Positions 1-6,902 of a DNA stretch of 14,181 nt are shown piece by piece. The first letter of the stretch is position 1. Each line of letters begins with the position of its first letter. The DNA comes from Brevundimonas sp. (GTDB lineage Bacteria > Pseudomonadota > Alphaproteobacteria > Caulobacterales > Caulobacteraceae), in assembly GCA_031119155.1 (NCBI GenBank), contig JAVHYH010000069.1:1-14181 (forward strand), read 5' to 3'. Under the pieces are notes generated by a model, which worked only from the letters and a program-made list of their open reading frames with translations, made no database searches and was not told the DNA's origin. The translations under genes were made by a program, and so were the position numbers.

Positions 1-55
1 GATCATTCTCGATGGCTGGTTCGGTCGCCTGATCCAGCCCTTTGTCCGGTTGTAG
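1..55 (+). CDS. C-terminal end of an unidentified upstream gene
   Basis: An open frame enters from the left edge (codons starting at base 2) and ends in TAG at 53-55. It encodes the tail ILDGWFGRLIQPFVRL. The stop abuts the ATG of the next gene at 56 with no spacer, so the two are probably cotranscribed and translationally coupled. Too little is visible to assign a family. Confidence 0.6.
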   Translation, partial: IILDGWFGRLIQPFVRL

Positions 56-859
56 ATGCCTGAACTCCTGCTCTGGGGCGCGTCGGCGCTCCTGTTGATC
101 ATCGTGATGACCGCCGCCTGGGCCGTGCAGCGGGCGACGGGGCAGGGGGCATGGGTGGACACCTTCTGGGTCTTCGGGCTCGGCCTGGCCGGCCTGCTGG
201 TGGCGCTGTGGCCGTTGACCGGGGGCGAACTGCACTTCCGACAGGGCGCAGTGGCGGGCCTGATCGCCCTGTGGAGCCTGCGTCTCGGCGGGCATCTTCT
301 GGAGCGGGCGATCAAGGGCGCGCCGGACGAACGCTATGAAGGGCTGAAGCGGCAATGGGGCGCCAAGGCCCAGCCGCGCCTGTTCGGCTTCCTGATGCTG
401 CAGGCGGGCGCGGGCGCCGTTCTGGTCGTCAGCCTGCTGGTGGCGGCGCGCAATCCGGCGCCGGGACCGACGCCGCAGGACCTGCTGGCGGTGGTCATCA
501 TGCTGGCGGCGCTGTGGGGCGAGGCGACGGCGGATCGCCAACTGGCCGTGTTCAAGGCCAATCCGGCCAACAAGGGCAGGATCTGCGATACCGGCCTGTG
601 GGCCTGGTCCCGGCATCCCAACTACTTCTTCGAATGGCTGGGCTGGTGCGCCTGGCCGGTGATGGCGATCAACCTGACGGGACAGTGGCCGTGGGGATGG
701 CTGGCCCTGACGGCGCCGGTCTACATCTACTGGCTGCTGACGCGGGTGTCGGGCATTCCGCCGCTGGAGGCGCACATGAAGCGCACCCGGCCCGAGGCCT
801 TCGCCGCCTATGCCGCCCGCACCAGCCTGTTCTTCCCACGCCCGCCCAAGGCGGACTGA
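56..859 (+). CDS. DUF1295 family integral membrane protein (steroid 5-alpha-reductase-like fold)
   Basis: A 267-residue polytopic inner-membrane protein with hydrophobic segments near residues 4-22, 38-53, 64-80, 111-131, 142-157, 190-206 and 212-229. The diagnostic block is GLWAWSRHPNYFFEWLGW (180-197), the conserved RHPNYF signature shared by DUF1295 proteins, isoprenylcysteine methyltransferases and steroid 5-alpha-reductases, where it contributes to cofactor binding. The ATG directly follows the upstream stop, which suggests coupled translation. The gene ends 4 bases before the convergent DUF2855 gene. Family membership is clear. The substrate is unknown; a reductase acting on a lipid or a related hydrophobic molecule is inference from the fold only. 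Confidence 0.88.
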   Translation: MPELLLWGASALLLIIVMTAAWAVQRATGQGAWVDTFWVFGLGLAGLLVALWPLTGGELHFRQGAVAGLIALWSLRLGGHLLERAIKGAPDERYEGLKRQWGAKAQPRLFGFLMLQAGAGAVLVVSLLVAARNPAPGPTPQDLLAVVIMLAALWGEATADRQLAVFKANPANKGRICDTGLWAWSRHPNYFFEWLGWCAWPVMAINLTGQWPWGWLALTAPVYIYWLLTRVSGIPPLEAHMKRTRPEAFAAYAARTSLFFPRPPKAD

Positions 860-863
860 CCGC

Positions 864-1967
864 TCAGCGCGCGATCCGCACCACGGCGCCTTCGGCCGGA
901 TCGGAGGCCCCGTCCGCCAGCGCCCGCACCACCTTGGCGGCGGCGTCCAGCCCCTGATGCTCGACGATCCGGATCCACGGCGAGGCCGGATCGACCACAC
1001 GCTGGAAGAAGGTCTTCTGGTCCGTCAGGAACCGCTCATAGAAGGTCTGCAGGGTTCCGCGCTCCCGGTGCTGGTCCAGACAGGTTGCGGCGAAGAAGAA
1101 GACGGGCTTCGGTCCGACCAGTTCGGGATCATCCATGGTGAAGCTGTCGCTCTGCGTCGAGCCGACGAGGCAGTCATAGGTCAGCCGTTCGCCGAAATGA
1201 GCGTGCACCCGCCGACGCAGGACTGGATCTCCGGCCAGGTCGAGGTAGAGGGTCGGCACGTCCGCCGGGATCGTCTCGACCGCGTCATAGCCGTGAACGG
1301 CGTCATAGCAGCCAAGGCTCTCGACGAAGGCGCGGTTTCGCTCTCCGGTCAGGGCCACGACCTCCACATCGTCCTGCTCCAGACACCAGGCGGCGCCATA
1401 GGCAGTCTTGGACGAGGCGCTGGACACCACGATCCGCTTCGCGCCGAAGAAGCCCGCGTCCCGCAGGAAATCCACGGCGGTGTAGGAGGTGACGAACAGC
1501 GGCCGGAAGATCGCCTCGCTGTTTTCCAGCGCCGGATCATAGTGCCGGTCCGCCGCGCACAGGACATAGCGATTGTAGATGTCCGGCACCGCCTTGCGCC
1601 AGGGCGAGGCGTCGGCGAAGCCGCCGCGCGACACCTTCTCGGCCTGCACCAGCAGGGTGTCCGCCATCGGGAAATAGCCGAACACCCGGGCGCCGACCTC
1701 GACCCCTTCGGCGCGCGAGGCGGCCACGTCGGCGAAGCCCCAGACCGGCATCAGGCCATAGTCGTCCCGGTCGGTCGGGAAGACCTTCCAGTAGCCGATG
1801 GCGTCGCCATAGGCCGCATAGGTGATGTTGTTGGTGGTCAGGGAAAACCGGTCCAACGCCAGCAGGACCTTGCCCTCGGCCAGTTCGCCGTGATCGGGGA
1901 TCGGCGCCCTCAGCGTCTCGCCCAAGTCCGCCTTGTGGGTCATCAGGCGGTGGTCAGCGTCGGTCAT
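864..1967 (-). CDS. DUF2855 family protein
   Basis: A 367-residue soluble protein matching the DUF2855 family, distantly related to medium-chain dehydrogenases/reductases. Visible landmarks are the N-terminal block LLALDRFSLTTNNITYAAYG (35-54), the tract GYWKVFPT (58-65), the central VSSASSKTAYGAA (181-193), which resembles the nucleotide-binding segment of quinone-oxidoreductase-like proteins, and LDLAGDP (242-248). The length is normal for the family. ATG at 1965-1967 is preceded on its own strand by a modest purine-rich stretch (AGGGACGAG). It converges with DUF1295 and is the last gene on its strand before that boundary. Nothing links it to the catabolic genes downstream. The function is unknown; an NAD(P)H-dependent oxidoreductase is only inference. 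Confidence 0.85.
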   Translation of the reverse strand: MTDADHRLMTHKADLGETLRAPIPDHGELAEGKVLLALDRFSLTTNNITYAAYGDAIGYWKVFPTDRDDYGLMPVWGFADVAASRAEGVEVGARVFGYFPMADTLLVQAEKVSRGGFADASPWRKAVPDIYNRYVLCAADRHYDPALENSEAIFRPLFVTSYTAVDFLRDAGFFGAKRIVVSSASSKTAYGAAWCLEQDDVEVVALTGERNRAFVESLGCYDAVHGYDAVETIPADVPTLYLDLAGDPVLRRRVHAHFGERLTYDCLVGSTQSDSFTMDDPELVGPKPVFFFAATCLDQHRERGTLQTFYERFLTDQKTFFQRVVDPASPWIRIVEHQGLDAAAKVVRALADGASDPAEGAVVRIAR

Positions 1968-2044
1968 GGCGTCTCGTCCCTGTCTGCTTCGTCCGGCTTT
2001 TGCCCGAGACTAGCAGGAACGACAGTTGACGCAGGAGAAGGATC

Positions 2045-2072
2045 GGGGCGGCGCGCCGTCGCGAACCGCCCC
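2045..2072 (-). terminator. Strong hairpin past the LVIVD gene, candidate terminator
   Basis: GGGGCGG (2045-2051) pairs perfectly with CCGCCCC (2066-2072). An inner CGCG (2052-2055) pairs with CGCG (2060-2063) around a 4-base loop, leaving only AA bulged. It begins 9 bases past the LVIVD stop (2081-2083) on the minus strand. No uninterrupted T-run follows (GATCCTTCTCC), so it may be a weak intrinsic terminator or a 3'-end stabilising stem. The rest of the gap at 1968-2080 holds only a possible DUF2855 promoter with the AGACTAGC motif at 2007-2014. Confidence 0.45.
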
Positions 2073-2080
2073 TCCGTTCG

Positions 2081-3928
2081 TCAGGCCGAGATGCGGCCCA
2101 GCAGGTCGGCGAGAGCCGTCATCCGGGCGCGATCGGCCAGTTGCGCCTTCTCGGCGGCGTTGCGCAGGGTGGAGACCAGACGGCCCGCCGCGCGCTTGTC
2201 GACCTCACCGGCGCGCCAGCCGGTCACGATGGCGCCGGCGCGCGTGGCCACATCGGCCTCAAGGGCGTTGCTGCGCGCCAACTGGTCCAGATAGGACTGG
2301 GCCACGTCCGGCGTATCCGACCAGCTGATCCGGGTCTGCAGCTGCGGATTGATCTCCTCGGCGATGATGGCTTCGGCCGCGGCGATCTCCGCCGCCGACA
2401 GCTGTTCGTTCGGGACCAGACGCAGGACGTCCAAGCCGCGCGCGATCTCGCTGGAGTAGATGCGGCCGTTCAGCCAGTAGGCCGACCACGATCCGCCCAC
2501 ATACAGGCGCTCGGCGCTGATCGGACCCCGGTCGAAATAGCCGATCTCGACCGGCTTGGCCGGGTCGGTGAAGTCCATGATCGAGATGCCGCCCTGATAC
2601 CAGGCCTGGACCATCAGGTCGCGGCCGGGCACCGGGATGATGTTGCCGTTGTGGGCCACGCAGTTCTCGGTCGCGCCCTGCGCCGAGGGCAGCTTGTGGA
2701 AGCTGCGGCCCGTCAGGGTGCGGTTCTCGATCGTGGCGATCATGTTCGAGCCCCAGGTGGCGGGGTCTTCGGCGCGGCAGCGCGCGGCGATGCCGCCGCC
2801 CCACTCGTCGGTGAAGACGACCGAGGTGCCGGCGTTGTTGAAGGTGGCCGAGTGCCAGTAGGCCATGTCCGGATCAAAGATGTCGGACACGCGGGCCGGG
2901 TTCTCGGGGTCCGAGATGTCCAGCAGGATGCCGTTGCCGCTGCAGGCGCCGCCGGCCAGTCCGATCTCCGGATAGACGGTGATGTCGTGGCACTGGTTGG
3001 TCTGGGCGGTGTCCTGGCTGGCGATGCCCGCCCGGCCGCCGCGCCACAGGCCGGCCACCCGGCCCGTCGTGGCGTCGGCGAAGATGCGCGGACGATTGAC
3101 GATGGCGGCGTCCTGCGGCCGGTCCAGCTCGACCTTGATGACGTCGATCGAGAACAGGGCGGTTTCCGGATTGGCGTCCGGCTGGCCGTCGGTGCAGATC
3201 GCCAGCTCACCGGTCTTGCGGACGCCCGAGGTGCCCTGACCATAGACGTACAGCACATTGGCGTCCGTCGGATGCGGCACCAGCGTATGGGTGTGCGACC
3301 CCCGGCAGGTCTGGACGGCGGCGATCTGGCGCGGGGCGCTCAGGTCGCTGATGTCGAAGATGCGCACGCCGCGGAAGCGATCCGGAAGCACCTCGCCGCT
3401 CCGGGTCGGGGCGCTGCAGTCCAGACGACCCCGGCCTTCCTCGACGGACATGAACAGCAGGTTGCCGCGCACCGAGACATCGCCCTGTCCGCCGGGGCAG
3501 ACCACGGACATGACCAGCTGCGGCGCGCCGCCGGTGGTCAGGTCATAGGCGTTGAAGCCGTTGAAATTGCCGACGAACAGCTTGCCGTTCGACAGGGCGA
3601 GGTCGGTGTTCGCCATGCCCAGCGGGCTGAAGTTCGGATTGCCGCGCGCACTGCGCATCAGGGCTTCGCCCTCGGCCTGGCTGGTCGGCGGCGAGAAGCC
3701 GATGTCCGGATCGACGAAGCCGTCCGGCTTGCCGAGGGTGTATTCCAGCACCATCCCCGAGGCGGCCTGGCCCGCATCGTTCAGGCCCGGCGACAGGGTG
3801 CTGCGGGCGTCGGCGGTTATGGTCTGGGTGTGGCCGCCGACCGAGGCCTGCTGGGCCGCGGCGGCGCCGGTGGTCAGAAGCATGCCGAGAACGGCGACGG
3901 AGGACAGCAGTGTCTTGCGAATGGTCAT
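2081..3928 (-). CDS. Secreted LVIVD-repeat (beta-propeller-like) protein
   Basis: A 615-residue exported protein. Residues 1-26 form a signal peptide with a basic start (MTIRK), a hydrophobic core and an AAAAQQ cleavage region. The body contains several LVIVD-type repeat segments, the beta-blades of a propeller: GVRIFDISDLSAP (187-199), GILLDISDPENPARV (333-347) and GGISIMDFTDPAKPVEIG (446-463). Conserved His clusters at SHTHTLV (211-217), CHDITVYP (313-320), YWHSATF (358-364) and AHNGNIIPV (425-433) could sit on one face of the propeller as metal or ligand sites; this is inference. Residues 508-615 are a helical, Ala-rich C-terminal extension. The ATG lies 26 bases after the DUF305 stop, so the two genes look like one operon. 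The exact function is not known. Confidence 0.85.
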   Translation of the reverse strand: MTIRKTLLSSVAVLGMLLTTGAAAAQQASVGGHTQTITADARSTLSPGLNDAGQAASGMVLEYTLGKPDGFVDPDIGFSPPTSQAEGEALMRSARGNPNFSPLGMANTDLALSNGKLFVGNFNGFNAYDLTTGGAPQLVMSVVCPGGQGDVSVRGNLLFMSVEEGRGRLDCSAPTRSGEVLPDRFRGVRIFDISDLSAPRQIAAVQTCRGSHTHTLVPHPTDANVLYVYGQGTSGVRKTGELAICTDGQPDANPETALFSIDVIKVELDRPQDAAIVNRPRIFADATTGRVAGLWRGGRAGIASQDTAQTNQCHDITVYPEIGLAGGACSGNGILLDISDPENPARVSDIFDPDMAYWHSATFNNAGTSVVFTDEWGGGIAARCRAEDPATWGSNMIATIENRTLTGRSFHKLPSAQGATENCVAHNGNIIPVPGRDLMVQAWYQGGISIMDFTDPAKPVEIGYFDRGPISAERLYVGGSWSAYWLNGRIYSSEIARGLDVLRLVPNEQLSAAEIAAAEAIIAEEINPQLQTRISWSDTPDVAQSYLDQLARSNALEADVATRAGAIVTGWRAGEVDKRAAGRLVSTLRNAAEKAQLADRARMTALADLLGRISA

Positions 3929-3954
3929 GGCCGGTCTTTCAGCTGGAAGGCGGA

Positions 3955-4635
3955 TCAGAGGTCGGAGAGCAGGGACTGCATACGCAGGATTTCGGTGGAC
4001 TGGTCCGCCACCACGGCGGTGGTGAAGTCGGACAGCAGGGTGTCGTTGGCGGCGTCGGGGTGTTCCATCAGTCCCGCCACCATGTCGATCGCCCCCTGAT
4101 GATGCTGGATCATGCCCGTCAGGAACAGGCGATCGAATTCTTCCCCGCGCGCCGCCGCCAGACGGGCCATCTGGGCGGGCGACAGCATGCCGGACATCAG
4201 CGGCGTCTCGGACGGCGCCGGAGCATGGCCCGCATGACCGGCGTGCGCCGAGTGATCCATGGCGCCGTGGTCCATCCCGTGCCCGGAATGATCCATCTGC
4301 ATTTCGGTCGACTGATTGCGCTCGGTCAGCCAGTCGCGCATCAGCGCGATCTCGGCGTCCTGCGACAGGGCGATCCGGCGACCCAGCAGTTTGACGCGCG
4401 GGTTCTGCCCATGAACTTCAAGCAGGGCGACCATCTCCACCGCCTGGGCGTGGTGGACGATCATGTGCTGCATGAAGGCGACGTCTTCGGCGGTGTAGCT
4501 GGTGCGGGCCAGGTCCAGCGCCTGATCGGCGGTGATCACGCGCGACGGCGCGCCCGGCGCCCCGGGCTGGAAGATCGGAGGCGCGCTCTGCGGCGCCAAC
4601 AGGGCCGCCGCCAGCAATCCGGCCAGATACGACAA
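3955..4635 (-). CDS. Secreted DUF305 protein with His/Met-rich linker (TTG start)
   Basis: A 226-residue exported protein with two DUF305 (ferritin-like helical) halves. The motifs are FMQHMIVHHAQAVEM (54-68) and FLTGMIQHHQGAIDM (171-185), each with the paired His and Met typical of the family. Between them, residues 112-138 form a linker extremely rich in His and Met (for example MDHSGHGMDHGAMDHSAH), which suggests copper or other soft-metal binding. The start is TTG at 4633-4635: an in-frame TAG lies two codons upstream and GGGGGAG sits 6 bases before it. The signal peptide (about 1-18, LAGLLAAALLAP) lacks basic residues at its start. It is first in a minus-strand pair with the LVIVD gene. 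A metal-handling periplasmic role is inference; the family assignment is firm. Confidence 0.87.
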   Translation of the reverse strand: MSYLAGLLAAALLAPQSAPPIFQPGAPGAPSRVITADQALDLARTSYTAEDVAFMQHMIVHHAQAVEMVALLEVHGQNPRVKLLGRRIALSQDAEIALMRDWLTERNQSTEMQMDHSGHGMDHGAMDHSAHAGHAGHAPAPSETPLMSGMLSPAQMARLAAARGEEFDRLFLTGMIQHHQGAIDMVAGLMEHPDAANDTLLSDFTTAVVADQSTEILRMQSLLSDL

Positions 4636-4722
4636 ACGCTACTCCCCCAGCCGCGACATCGACGCGGGCAGACTAGGGCGTTGTTTGGCAGGGGCAAGCG
4701 GCCAAGCATTAAAAGGAAGCAA

Positions 4723-4755
4723 GGCGGATGATCGACGGCGCGGCTTTCATCCGCC
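4723..4755. repeat. 9-bp perfect inverted repeat upstream of the IclR gene
   Basis: GGCGGATGA (4723-4731) and TCATCCGCC (4747-4755) are exact reverse complements separated by 15 bases. The repeat lies between the divergent DUF305 and IclR genes, just upstream of the GCTAGTCT element at 4768. It could be a dyad operator for autoregulation or an RNA hairpin. It does not resemble the TGTGCA half-sites in front of the oxygenase operon. Confidence 0.5.
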
Positions 4756-4775
4756 CCCCGCTCTGATGCTAGTCT
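4745..4775 (+). promoter_or_regulatory. Possible promoter of the IclR gene
   Basis: GCTAGTCT at 4768-4775 partly matches the Caulobacter-type -10 element (GCTANAWC). TTTCAT at 4745-4750 could serve as a poor -35 region. AGACTAG, the reverse complement of CTAGTCT, also occurs upstream of the minus-strand DUF305 (4670-4676) and DUF2855 (2007-2013) genes, each time in the orientation of its gene. This is weak but repeated evidence. No transcription start can be fixed from sequence alone. Confidence 0.3.
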
Positions 4776-4828
4776 GTCGCAAGTTGAATCGGCGCCTCCC
4801 ACGGCGCGGCATCCGGGAGAGGCCTGAC

Positions 4829-5605
4829 GTGACCAAGGAGACGACCAAGCGCCGCGCGGGCATCCAGTCGGTCGGCATCGGTCTGCGCGTGCTGGACGCC
4901 CTGGCCTCCTATGAGGAACCGCAGGCGCTGGGAACGATCGCTGCGGCATCGGGCCTGTCCGCCTCGCAGGCGCACCGCTATCTGGCCAGCCTCGTCGCCG
5001 CGGGCATGGCCCGTCAGGACGGTGGCAGCGGCCGCTACGATCTGGGCCCGGCCGCCCTTCGTCTGGGGCTGGGCGCGCTCAGCCGCATCGACGCCTTCCA
5101 GGAAGCGAACCAGCGGATCACCGACTTCGTCCACGAGACCGGCCGCACGGTTCAGATGGCCTCGCTCGGCCCCAGCGGCCCCATCGTGGTGCGCTGGGTC
5201 ATGGGCTCGCCGCCGATCTCGACCTCGCTGATGGTCGGCTCGCCCCTGCCGCTGCTGCGGTCGGCGACGGGGCATGTCTTCCTGGCCTTCCGCCCCGACA
5301 ATCACACCCGCCACATGATCGAGCGGGAGACCGCCGAGGCGCGGGGGCTGACGCCGGTGGACGTCGAGGCCATCCGCAAGCGGGTCCGCGCCGACGGCTA
5401 TTCCGGCGTCAGCGGCACCCTGATCCCGGGACTGCGGGCGACCGCCGTGCCGATCTTCGATCTGCAGGAGGAGGCGACGCTGACGGCGACAGTGCTCGCC
5501 ACCGACGCCTTCCGCCCTGACCGCGACGACGAGGTGCTCAAGCGCCTGATCGCCGTCTGCGACGAGATCACCGCCGCCATCGGTGGTCGTCGTCCCGCGC
5601 CTTAG
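4829..5605 (+). CDS. IclR family transcriptional regulator
   Basis: A 258-residue regulator. Residues 11-72 form the winged helix-turn-helix domain: GIQSVGIGLRVLDAL opens it, SASQAHRYLASLVAAGM (44-60) is the recognition-helix region and RYDLGPAALRLG (69-80) closes the wing. Residues about 85-252 are the IclR effector-binding domain, with LPLLRSATGHVFLAF (140-154) and GLRATAVPIFD (201-211). The start chosen is GTG at 4829 because GGGAGAGG (4815-4822) sits 6 bases upstream and the protein then begins where the family does. The frame is open further upstream without family similarity. It converges with the ferredoxin reductase (overlap 5602-5605). Position makes it the likely regulator of the aromatic-acid genes; which effector it senses (salicylate, gentisate or another) is inference. 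Confidence 0.9.
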   Translation: MTKETTKRRAGIQSVGIGLRVLDALASYEEPQALGTIAAASGLSASQAHRYLASLVAAGMARQDGGSGRYDLGPAALRLGLGALSRIDAFQEANQRITDFVHETGRTVQMASLGPSGPIVVRWVMGSPPISTSLMVGSPLPLLRSATGHVFLAFRPDNHTRHMIERETAEARGLTPVDVEAIRKRVRADGYSGVSGTLIPGLRATAVPIFDLQEEATLTATVLATDAFRPDRDDEVLKRLIAVCDEITAAIGGRRPAP

Positions 5606-6792
5606 GCTGCCGCCTTGCGCAGGTCGGTGGCCGGATCGCCGGCGCGCTCCGCCACCAGCGTCTTGCCGATCAGCCGCTTCGCCGTGCCGAAGTCGCGCGG
5701 CTGGTCCAGACAGACCGCGCCGACCAGCACCTCGTCGCGCACATAGAGCCTCACCCCGTCGCCGCGCGCGATCACGGTGTCGCCCGCGCCGGGATCGCCG
5801 ACGATCTGCAGCATGTGGCCGCACTGGGCGGTCCAGAACCATGGGGCGAGCTCGGGCTCGGCGGGCTGGCCGAGAATGGCGAGGGCGGCGGCGCGGGCCG
5901 AGGTCTGGGCATGGGCCCAGGTCTCCATCCGGCGGGGCGTAGGGCCATCGCCCCAGGTCCTGACCGCCAGATCGCCGATGGCGAAGATTCGCTCGTCGCC
6001 CAAGGAGCGATAGCTGGCATCCACCAGAACCCCGCCCGCCGTGGGCAGGCCCGCCGCCTCGGCCAGTTCGGCGCAGGGGATGATGCCGATCCCGACCACC
6101 ATCAGATCGGCCTCCAACGTCTCGCCGCCGTCCAACTGGATCCTCAGGTCATCCGCGCGATGCTCGATGGCGCGCACGGAGCGGTCCAGACGCACATCGA
6201 CGCCGATTCGCGCATGGGCGGCGGCCAGCCAGCCGGCGGCCTCTTCGGGGATGTTGCGACCCAGCAGCCGGTCTCCGGCCTCCAGAACCGTCACGCTCAG
6301 GCCCAATTCGACCAGGGTCGAGGCGGCTTCCAGACCGATCACGCCGCCGCCGACGATGACCGCCCGGGCGCCCGGCTTCACCGCCTTCGCCAGGGCGCGG
6401 GCGTCGTCCGTGGTGCGCAGGTGATGGATGCGCGGATGGTCCGGCGTATCCAGTCGCCGCACCCGTCCGCCGGTCGCCAGAATGAGCCGGTCATAGGCGA
6501 CGGATGATCCGTCCGAGAGGGCCAGTTCACGCGCCTCGCGGTCGAGGGCGATTCCGCTGACGCCGAGCGTCAATTGCACATTGAGATCACGCCATCGTGC
6601 GGCGTCGGCCAGCCAGACGGGCTCTGCGTCGGCGCCCGAAAGGAATTCCTTGGACAGGGTAGGGCGCTCGTACGGCGGTTCCGCTTCCTCGCCGATCAGA
6701 TTGATTTCGCCTGTAAATCCGAGCTCGCGAAGGCTGAGGGCGGCGGCCCCGCCGGCGTGGCCTGCGCCCAGGATGACGATGCGTTCGTCCAT
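5602..6792 (-). CDS. FAD-dependent NAD(P)H:ferredoxin reductase (putidaredoxin reductase/BphA4 type)
   Basis: A 396-residue flavoprotein, expected to pass electrons from NAD(P)H to the Rieske ferredoxin encoded at 8647. It shows GAGHAGGAAA (9-18), the FAD-binding Rossmann motif, then YERPTLSKEFL (41-51) typical of this class. ATGGRVRRL (106-114) and VIVGGGVIGLEAA (145-157, the NAD(P)H Rossmann motif) follow, then IFAIGDLA (269-276, second FAD motif) and the C-terminal domain from about 318. Length is normal for the class. The start is ATG at 6790-6792 with AAGGA about 10 bases upstream; the open frame to 6855 runs through the operator and lacks family similarity. It is transcribed divergently from the oxygenase genes. 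It lacks the plant-type [2Fe-2S] plus FNR architecture of classical NagAa. Confidence 0.92.
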   Translation of the reverse strand: MDERIVILGAGHAGGAAALSLRELGFTGEINLIGEEAEPPYERPTLSKEFLSGADAEPVWLADAARWRDLNVQLTLGVSGIALDREARELALSDGSSVAYDRLILATGGRVRRLDTPDHPRIHHLRTTDDARALAKAVKPGARAVIVGGGVIGLEAASTLVELGLSVTVLEAGDRLLGRNIPEEAAGWLAAAHARIGVDVRLDRSVRAIEHRADDLRIQLDGGETLEADLMVVGIGIIPCAELAEAAGLPTAGGVLVDASYRSLGDERIFAIGDLAVRTWGDGPTPRRMETWAHAQTSARAAALAILGQPAEPELAPWFWTAQCGHMLQIVGDPGAGDTVIARGDGVRLYVRDEVLVGAVCLDQPRDFGTAKRLIGKTLVAERAGDPATDLRKAAA

Positions 6793-6808
6793 GTCGTTTC
6801 GATCCTTG

Positions 6809-6829
6809 TGTGCAATGCACAATGTGCAA
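6809..6829. promoter_or_regulatory. Triple half-site operator between the divergent reductase and oxygenase genes
   Basis: Three abutting 7-bp units are seen: TGTGCAA (6809-6815), TGCACAA (6816-6822) and TGTGCAA (6823-6829). Units 1 and 2 contain the palindrome TGTGCA-A-TGCACA (6809-6821). Units 2 and 3 contain a second, TGCACA-A-TGTGCA (6816-6828). Units 1 and 3 are a direct repeat at 14 bp. Palindrome plus direct repeat recalls the three-repeat sites of the IclR-family activators PcaU and PobR. The site ends 5 bases before a TTGACA and lies 16 bases upstream of the reductase ATG, so one bound regulator could control both directions. Binding by the local IclR protein is inferred. Confidence 0.6.
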
Positions 6830-6834
6830 CGCGT

Positions 6835-6902
6835 TTGACATAGATCAAAAACCACGACATCAGTGCGGTCAACGACGACCTCAGATCGTCGATGGAATTT
6901 CA
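6835..6902 (+). promoter_or_regulatory. Possible promoter and leader of the oxygenase operon
   Basis: TTGACA at 6835-6840 is a perfect -35 hexamer. About 17 bases on, around 6857-6863, there is no good -10 match, which would fit an activator-dependent promoter with the operator just upstream. The leader contains a 6-bp hairpin, CGACGA (6873-6878) with TCGTCG (6886-6891) around a 7-base loop, ending 11 bases before the proposed GTG start. Promoter use is not proven by sequence. Confidence 0.35.

Noticed and set aside
2141..4099. 652-codon plus-strand open frame opposite the LVIVD and DUF305 genes
   Set aside because: Its product is a low-complexity Gly/Arg/Asp/Val-rich shadow of the minus-strand codons in high-GC DNA. 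The minus strand carries signal peptides and recognisable families.
4532..4828. Upstream in-frame extension of the IclR gene
   Set aside because: It overlaps the DUF305 coding region and promoter area. GTG 4829 has a good Shine-Dalgarno and begins where IclR proteins begin.
6810..6902. Upstream ATG extending the oxygenase large subunit by 31 residues
   Set aside because: It would place coding sequence across the operator and the TTGACA element, has no ribosome binding site and no similarity to NagG N-termini.
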